A DNA stretch of 9,599 nucleotides from an uncultured Verrucomicrobiota bacterium (lineage in GTDB: Bacteria > Verrucomicrobiota > Verrucomicrobiae > Opitutales > Opitutaceae), in contig CAMLQS010000193.1 in assembly GCA_946482165.1 (NCBI GenBank), positions 1-9,599 of the forward strand, read 5' to 3'. The notes under the pieces are model-generated. The model made no database searches. It was not told the DNA's origin and saw only the letters and a list, made by a program, of their open reading frames with translations. Each line of letters begins with the position of its first letter. Positions within the stretch are counted from its first letter, which is position 1. Position numbers and translations under genes: made by a program. Shown piece by piece: positions 5,898 through 9,599 of this stretch.

Positions 5898-6890
5898 CTA
5901 TACGCGCCAGCTTTGGAGGACCTGGAGGTAGTTGGCGCGTTCGTGCGCCTCGGGGTTGGGGCAGTGCGCGAGGTTGAGCGAGCCGCGGAGCTGATCGACG
6001 GACTCGTATTCCCGGTCGCGCATCCAGGTGTCCACGCCGTTCAAAAGGGTGGCGACGGCGATGTGTCCATGGCGGAGAATCGCCGACACGACCTGCACGG
6101 CGTGCGCTCCGGCGAGAAGGGCCTTGAGGAAATCGTTCGGGGTGTGCACGCCGCCGCTCGCGGCGAGGCTGAGGCGGGTGTGCGGGGAAACGATCGCGAG
6201 CCAGCGCAGGCGCGCAAGCAGCTCGGAGGAATCGGAAAGCTTCAGATGCGGATGCACCTCCAGTTCATCGAGGTCGAAGTCGGGCTGGTAGAAGCGGTTG
6301 AAGAGCACGGCGCCTTTCGCGCCGGCCTGCTCGACCTGGCGGAGAAAGTTGGCGGGCGCGGTGTGCCAGGGGGAAATCTTCACGGACACCGGGATGCGGA
6401 CGGACTCGACGACCTGGCGGACAATGAAGATCTGCTCGGACTCGACATCGGCGGCCTCCGCATCGGCATCGGTCGCGAGCGCGTAGAGGTTGAGCTCGAG
6501 CGCGTCGGCGCCGGCGTCGGCGAGGCGCTTGGCGTGGTCCATCCAGGCGCCGGGGCGGTGGGCGTTGAGGGAGGCGATGACGGGGATCTGGAGCGTGGCC
6601 TTCAGGCGCGTGAGCTGGCGAAGGTAGAGCTCGGGCGTGAGGGCGTAGTCGTCGTAGTGGGGGAAGTAGTCGAGGGCCTCGGGGTTGCTTTCCGCGATGC
6701 CGTCGATGAGGCGGAGGCGCGCGTTTTCCTCGAACTCCACCTGCTCGGCGAAGAGGGAATGCATGACGAGTGCGGAAGCCCCGGCGTCCTGGAGGCGGCG
6801 GCAGGCGTCGAGGCTGTCGCAGCAAGGCGAGGCGCCGATGACGAGCGGGTTGCGGAGCCGGAGGCCGAGGTATTCGGTGGAGAGGTCCAT
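5898..6890 (-). CDS. Dihydroorotate dehydrogenase-like flavoprotein, nifJ-associated
   Basis: The 330-residue protein has a DHOD-type FMN-binding TIM barrel. Visible features are the N-terminal MDLSTEYLGLRLRNPLVIGA, a beta strand ending in the FMN lysine (VSVKISP, K171), LFNRFYQPD (196-204), SGGV (246-249) for FMN phosphate, and GAHAVQVVSA (261-270). The loop that in class 1 DHODs holds the catalytic cysteine (NxSCPN) is replaced by ELNLYALATD (132-141), so the classical proton-abstracting Cys, and a Ser substitute, is absent. The true substrate may therefore not be dihydroorotate, although general annotation uses that name. It starts at ATG 6890 without a clear ribosome site. nifJ lies 163 bases upstream on the same strand, a neighbourhood I recall for this subfamily in anaerobes, which suggests a role in ferredoxin- or flavin-linked redox metabolism. 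Pyrimidine synthesis is the alternative. Confidence 0.88.
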   Translation of the reverse strand: MDLSTEYLGLRLRNPLVIGASPCCDSLDACRRLQDAGASALVMHSLFAEQVEFEENARLRLIDGIAESNPEALDYFPHYDDYALTPELYLRQLTRLKATLQIPVIASLNAHRPGAWMDHAKRLADAGADALELNLYALATDADAEAADVESEQIFIVRQVVESVRIPVSVKISPWHTAPANFLRQVEQAGAKGAVLFNRFYQPDFDLDELEVHPHLKLSDSSELLARLRWLAIVSPHTRLSLAASGGVHTPNDFLKALLAGAHAVQVVSAILRHGHIAVATLLNGVDTWMRDREYESVDQLRGSLNLAHCPNPEAHERANYLQVLQSWRV

Positions 6891-6906
6891 GGGGGAATCA
6901 GAGCGA

Positions 6907-7047
6907 CAGAACGACAGAGGGGCAGAATGACAGAGCGGCGGCGGATAGAGCGGGAGAGCGACAGTGGACGGAACGACAGAGTAGCGGGGGCGGAGCGACG
7001 GATGGGTTGGTCTGGCGGTCAGTTCTTCCGTCGCTCTGTCGTTCTGC
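6907..7047. repeat. Inverted repeat with ACAGAACGACAGAG-type units between nifJ and DHOD-like gene
   Basis: The arms at 6922-6941 and 7028-7047 are complementary over 20 bases with two differences, both G-U pairs in a plus-strand transcript. The unit CAGAACGACAGAG occurs exactly at 6907-6919 and, inverted, at 7034-7046; close variants occur at 6923-6935 and 6970-6981. The right arm begins only six bases after the nifJ stop. In a nifJ-DHOD transcript the pair would enclose 86 bases. The intergenic stretch (6891-7053) holds no gene. Confidence 0.7.
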
Positions 7048-7053
7048 TTTGGT

Positions 7054-9599
7054 TTAGATCGTGGCGGGAGGGGTTCCGTTGCTCGTCGGGGTGGCGAGGT
7101 GTTTGTAGAGCTCGTAACGCGTCTTGAGCGCGGCCTGGCCCTGGACGGCGAACTCCTCGGCTTTGCGGGGAGCCATGGCGGCGAGCATGCCGAAGCGGGT
7201 TTCGCCGGCGGTGAACTTGGCCAGCTCGAGCTTCGGGGCGGCGGAGTCGAGCACGAGGGCGGGCTCGCCCTTTTCGACGCGGCGCGGGTCGTGGCGGAAG
7301 AGCGGCCAGTAGCCGGTGTCCACCGCGAGCTTCTGCTGGTCGAGGCCGCGGGCGAGGTTGTAGCCGTGGGCGATGCAGTGGCTGTAGGCGATGATGAGGG
7401 CGGGGCCGTCGAAGGCCTCGGCCTCGCGGATGGCCTGCAGGGTCTGCGAATCCTTCGCGCCGAAGGCGACGCGGGCGACGTAGACGTGGCCGTAGTGGAG
7501 GGCGAGGAGGGCGAGGTCCTTTTTGCCCGTGGGCTTGCCGCCGGCGGCGAACTTGGCGACGGCGCCGAGCGGGGTGGACTTCGAGGACTGGCCGCCGGTG
7601 TTGGAGTAGACCTCGGTGTCGAGGACCATGATCTTCACGTTGGTGCCCGAGGCGAGGACGTGGTCGAGGCCGCCGTAGCCGATGTCGTAGGCCCAGCCGT
7701 CGCCGCCGATGATCCAGACGGATTTCTTGACGAGGTCGTCGGCGATGAGGAGGAGGCGCGCGGCGTCGGGCGTGGTCGGCGCCAAGTCTTCGAGGGCGAC
7801 CTTGAGCTGCGCGACGTGGGCGCGGCGCTCGGCGATCTCGGTCTCGGTGGTGGGCGAGGCGGAGGAAAGTTCGCGGACGAGGTCGGCGTCGAGCCTGGGG
7901 GCGAGTTTTTCGAGGAGGGCGCGGGCGGAGAGATGGCGGCGGTCGGCGGCGTGGCGGATGCCGAGGCCGAACTCGGCGTTGTCCTCGAAGAGGGAGTTGG
8001 CCCAGGCGGGGCCGCGTCCGGCGGAGTCCTTGCAATAGGGCGTGGTGGGGAGGTTGCCGCCGTAGATCGAGGAACAGCCGGTGGCGTTGGCGATGATGAG
8101 GCGGTCGCCGAGGACCTGGGTGAGGAGCTTGATGTAGGGCGTCTCGCCGCAGCCGGCGCAGGCGCCGGAGAACTCGAAGAGGGGCTTGGCGAACTGGCTG
8201 CCCTTGATGGTGGTGAGATCGACGGTGGCGCGATCGGGCGAGGGAAGTTTCTCGAAGAAGTCCCAGTGGCCGCGTTCGAGCTCCATGCGCGGGGCGGCGG
8301 GGACGAGGTCGAGGGCCTTGTGCTTCGGATTGGATTTATCCTTGGCGGGGCAGACCTGGACGCAGAGCGAGCAACCGGTGCAATCGTCGGGCGCGACCTG
8401 GATGAAGTAGCGGCGGCCGGGGAGTTCGTTGGAGCGGAAGGGCAGCGTGACCAGCGATTCGGGCGCGCCGGCGGCGGCGAGTTCGGCGGGCGTGGCGTGG
8501 GTGGCGCGGATGGCGGAGTGCGGGCAGACGAAGACGCACTTGTTGCACTGGATGCAGAGGGAGGAGTCCCACTGCGGCAGATCGAGGGCGATGGAGCGTT
8601 TCTCGAGCTTGGTGGTGGCGGTGGGCCAGCCGCCGTCGGGCGGGATGGCGGAGACGGGGAGGAGGTCGCCTTCGCCGGCGAGGAGGCGGGCGGTGACGTC
8701 GCGGAAGAAGCCGGGGGCGAAGGCGGCGAAGCGCTCGCCGGTGGGCGCGGCGTCGCACTCTTCGAGCGTGGCCGGGACGGCGACCTCGTGGAGGGCGGCG
8801 AGGGCGGCGTCGACGGCGGCGTGGTTCATCTGCACGACCTTGTCGCCCTTGCGGGCGTAGGTCTTGGTGATGGCCTTCTTGATGTGCGCGATGGCCTCGT
8901 CCTGCGGGAGCACGCCGGAGAGGGCGAAGAAGCAGGTCTGGAGGATGGTGTTGGTGCGGCGGCCCATGCCGGCGGCCTGCGCGACCCCGTTGGCGTCGAT
9001 GATGTAGACGCGGAGCTTTTTGGAAACGATGGTCTGCTTCCATGCGCGCGGGAAATGGTTCCAGGTTTCCTCGGGCGAGTGGGGCGAATCGAGGAGCAGG
9101 GTGGCGCCGGCGGCGGCGTAGCCGAGGATCTCGTGGCGGCCGACGAAGTTCCACTGGCTGCAGGCTACGAACTGGGCGTGCGTGATGAGCCACGGGGCGC
9201 GGATCGGCTGCGGACCGAAGCGCAGGTGCGAGACGGTGACGGAGCCCGATTTCTTGGAGTCGTAGACGAAGTAGCCCTGGGCGAAGAAGTCGGTCTGTTC
9301 GCCGATGATCTTGATGGAGTTTTTGTTCGCTCCGACGGTGCCGTCGGCGCCGAGGCCGACGAAGACGCAGCGGCGGACGCCGGGGGCCTCGAGCTCGAGC
9401 TCGTTGTTCCAAGGCAGCGAGGTGTGGGTGACGTCGTCGTGGATGCCGATGGTGAAGCCGTGCTTCGGGCGGGCGGAGTTGAGGTGGGCGAAGACGGCCT
9501 CGGCCATGGCGGGGGTGAACTCCTTCGAGCCGAGACCGTAGCGGCCGCCGAAGACGCGCGAGGGTGGGACGGAGGTGGGGTGCTCGGCGCGGGAGAGGG
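7054..9599 (-). CDS. nifJ: Pyruvate:ferredoxin (flavodoxin) oxidoreductase, 5' end outside window
   Basis: This single-chain PFOR converts pyruvate and CoA to acetyl-CoA and CO2 while reducing ferredoxin or flavodoxin, reversibly, using TPP and three 4Fe-4S clusters. About 847 codons are visible; the frame stays open to the edge, and family length (about 1,170-1,200 aa) implies roughly 330 missing N-terminal residues with the pyruvate-binding domain. The first visible part reads VFGGRYGLGSKEFTPAM, so the ATG at 9507 is internal. In order come the gamma-type domain with GADGTVGANKNSIKIIGE (about 9303-9356), ferredoxin cluster motif CIQCNKCVFVCP (8521-8556), a second, CTGCSLCVQVCP (8347-8382), the proximal-cluster segment CAGCGETPY (8134-8160), the TPP motif GGDGWAYDIGYGG (about 7669-7708), and TEVYSNTGGQSSKS. 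The YSHCIAHG near 7370-7393 supplies the remaining cluster cysteine. It ends with TAA at 7054. It points to an anaerobic or facultative lifestyle. Confidence 0.97.
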   Translation of the reverse strand, partial: LSRAEHPTSVPPSRVFGGRYGLGSKEFTPAMAEAVFAHLNSARPKHGFTIGIHDDVTHTSLPWNNELELEAPGVRRCVFVGLGADGTVGANKNSIKIIGEQTDFFAQGYFVYDSKKSGSVTVSHLRFGPQPIRAPWLITHAQFVACSQWNFVGRHEILGYAAAGATLLLDSPHSPEETWNHFPRAWKQTIVSKKLRVYIIDANGVAQAAGMGRRTNTILQTCFFALSGVLPQDEAIAHIKKAITKTYARKGDKVVQMNHAAVDAALAALHEVAVPATLEECDAAPTGERFAAFAPGFFRDVTARLLAGEGDLLPVSAIPPDGGWPTATTKLEKRSIALDLPQWDSSLCIQCNKCVFVCPHSAIRATHATPAELAAAGAPESLVTLPFRSNELPGRRYFIQVAPDDCTGCSLCVQVCPAKDKSNPKHKALDLVPAAPRMELERGHWDFFEKLPSPDRATVDLTTIKGSQFAKPLFEFSGACAGCGETPYIKLLTQVLGDRLIIANATGCSSIYGGNLPTTPYCKDSAGRGPAWANSLFEDNAEFGLGIRHAADRRHLSARALLEKLAPRLDADLVRELSSASPTTETEIAERRAHVAQLKVALEDLAPTTPDAARLLLIADDLVKKSVWIIGGDGWAYDIGYGGLDHVLASGTNVKIMVLDTEVYSNTGGQSSKSTPLGAVAKFAAGGKPTGKKDLALLALHYGHVYVARVAFGAKDSQTLQAIREAEAFDGPALIIAYSHCIAHGYNLARGLDQQKLAVDTGYWPLFRHDPRRVEKGEPALVLDSAAPKLELAKFTAGETRFGMLAAMAPRKAEEFAVQGQAALKTRYELYKHLATPTSNGTPPATI

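Noticed and set aside
9505..9507. ATG at 9507 as the start of nifJ
   Set aside because: The conserved family sequence VFGGRYGLGSKEFTPA continues in frame upstream to the window edge, so this methionine is internal.

Overview
The window is high-GC bacterial DNA with strong G/C bias at third codon positions and closely packed genes. It holds seven credible genes: six on the minus strand and one on the plus strand. The gene content is central metabolism and membrane transport: arginine and purine biosynthesis, pyruvate:ferredoxin oxidoreductase, a CNNM/CBS membrane protein, an SbmA/BacA-like ABC exporter, and a tiny lysine/alanine-rich protein resembling the tail of histone H1. Together with the simple-sequence repeats at gene boundaries, this suggests Verrucomicrobiota, possibly Opitutaceae. 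That assignment is inferred from general resemblance and is not proven by any marker gene in the window.

Layout, left to right. A type-2 argC ends exactly at the left edge (1-948, minus). Upstream of it lies purN (1121-1696, minus), and the gap between them holds a palindrome followed by a heptamer tandem repeat. Next comes a very clear intrinsic terminator (1897-1928) belonging to the 40-residue (KKPAA)n protein (1968-2090, minus). A divergent intergenic region then leads into the only plus-strand gene, a CNNM/CBS/CorC_HlyC membrane protein (2359-3711). It converges on an SbmA/BacA-type fused permease/ATPase (about 3910-5760, minus), and the convergent gap carries a long imperfect inverted repeat. 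Upstream of the transporter is a second copy of the palindrome-plus-heptamer element. It is followed by a dihydroorotate dehydrogenase-like flavoprotein (5898-6890, minus) and then nifJ, encoding pyruvate:ferredoxin oxidoreductase. nifJ runs off the right edge (7054 to beyond 9599, minus) and lacks roughly its first 330 codons.

How the genes relate. nifJ and the DHOD-like gene are codirectional and probably form one functional unit in ferredoxin-linked redox metabolism. The DHOD-like protein lacks the catalytic NxSCPN segment of true dihydroorotate dehydrogenases, so its substrate is uncertain. purN and argC are codirectional but belong to different pathways. The remaining genes look like independent units.

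There is no sign of a CRISPR array, phage, transposase, toxin-antitoxin pair, biosynthetic cluster or stable RNA gene. The part least explained by ordinary annotation is the intergenic DNA. Four of the six gene boundaries carry palindromes or short-period repeats, which look like families of dispersed non-coding elements.
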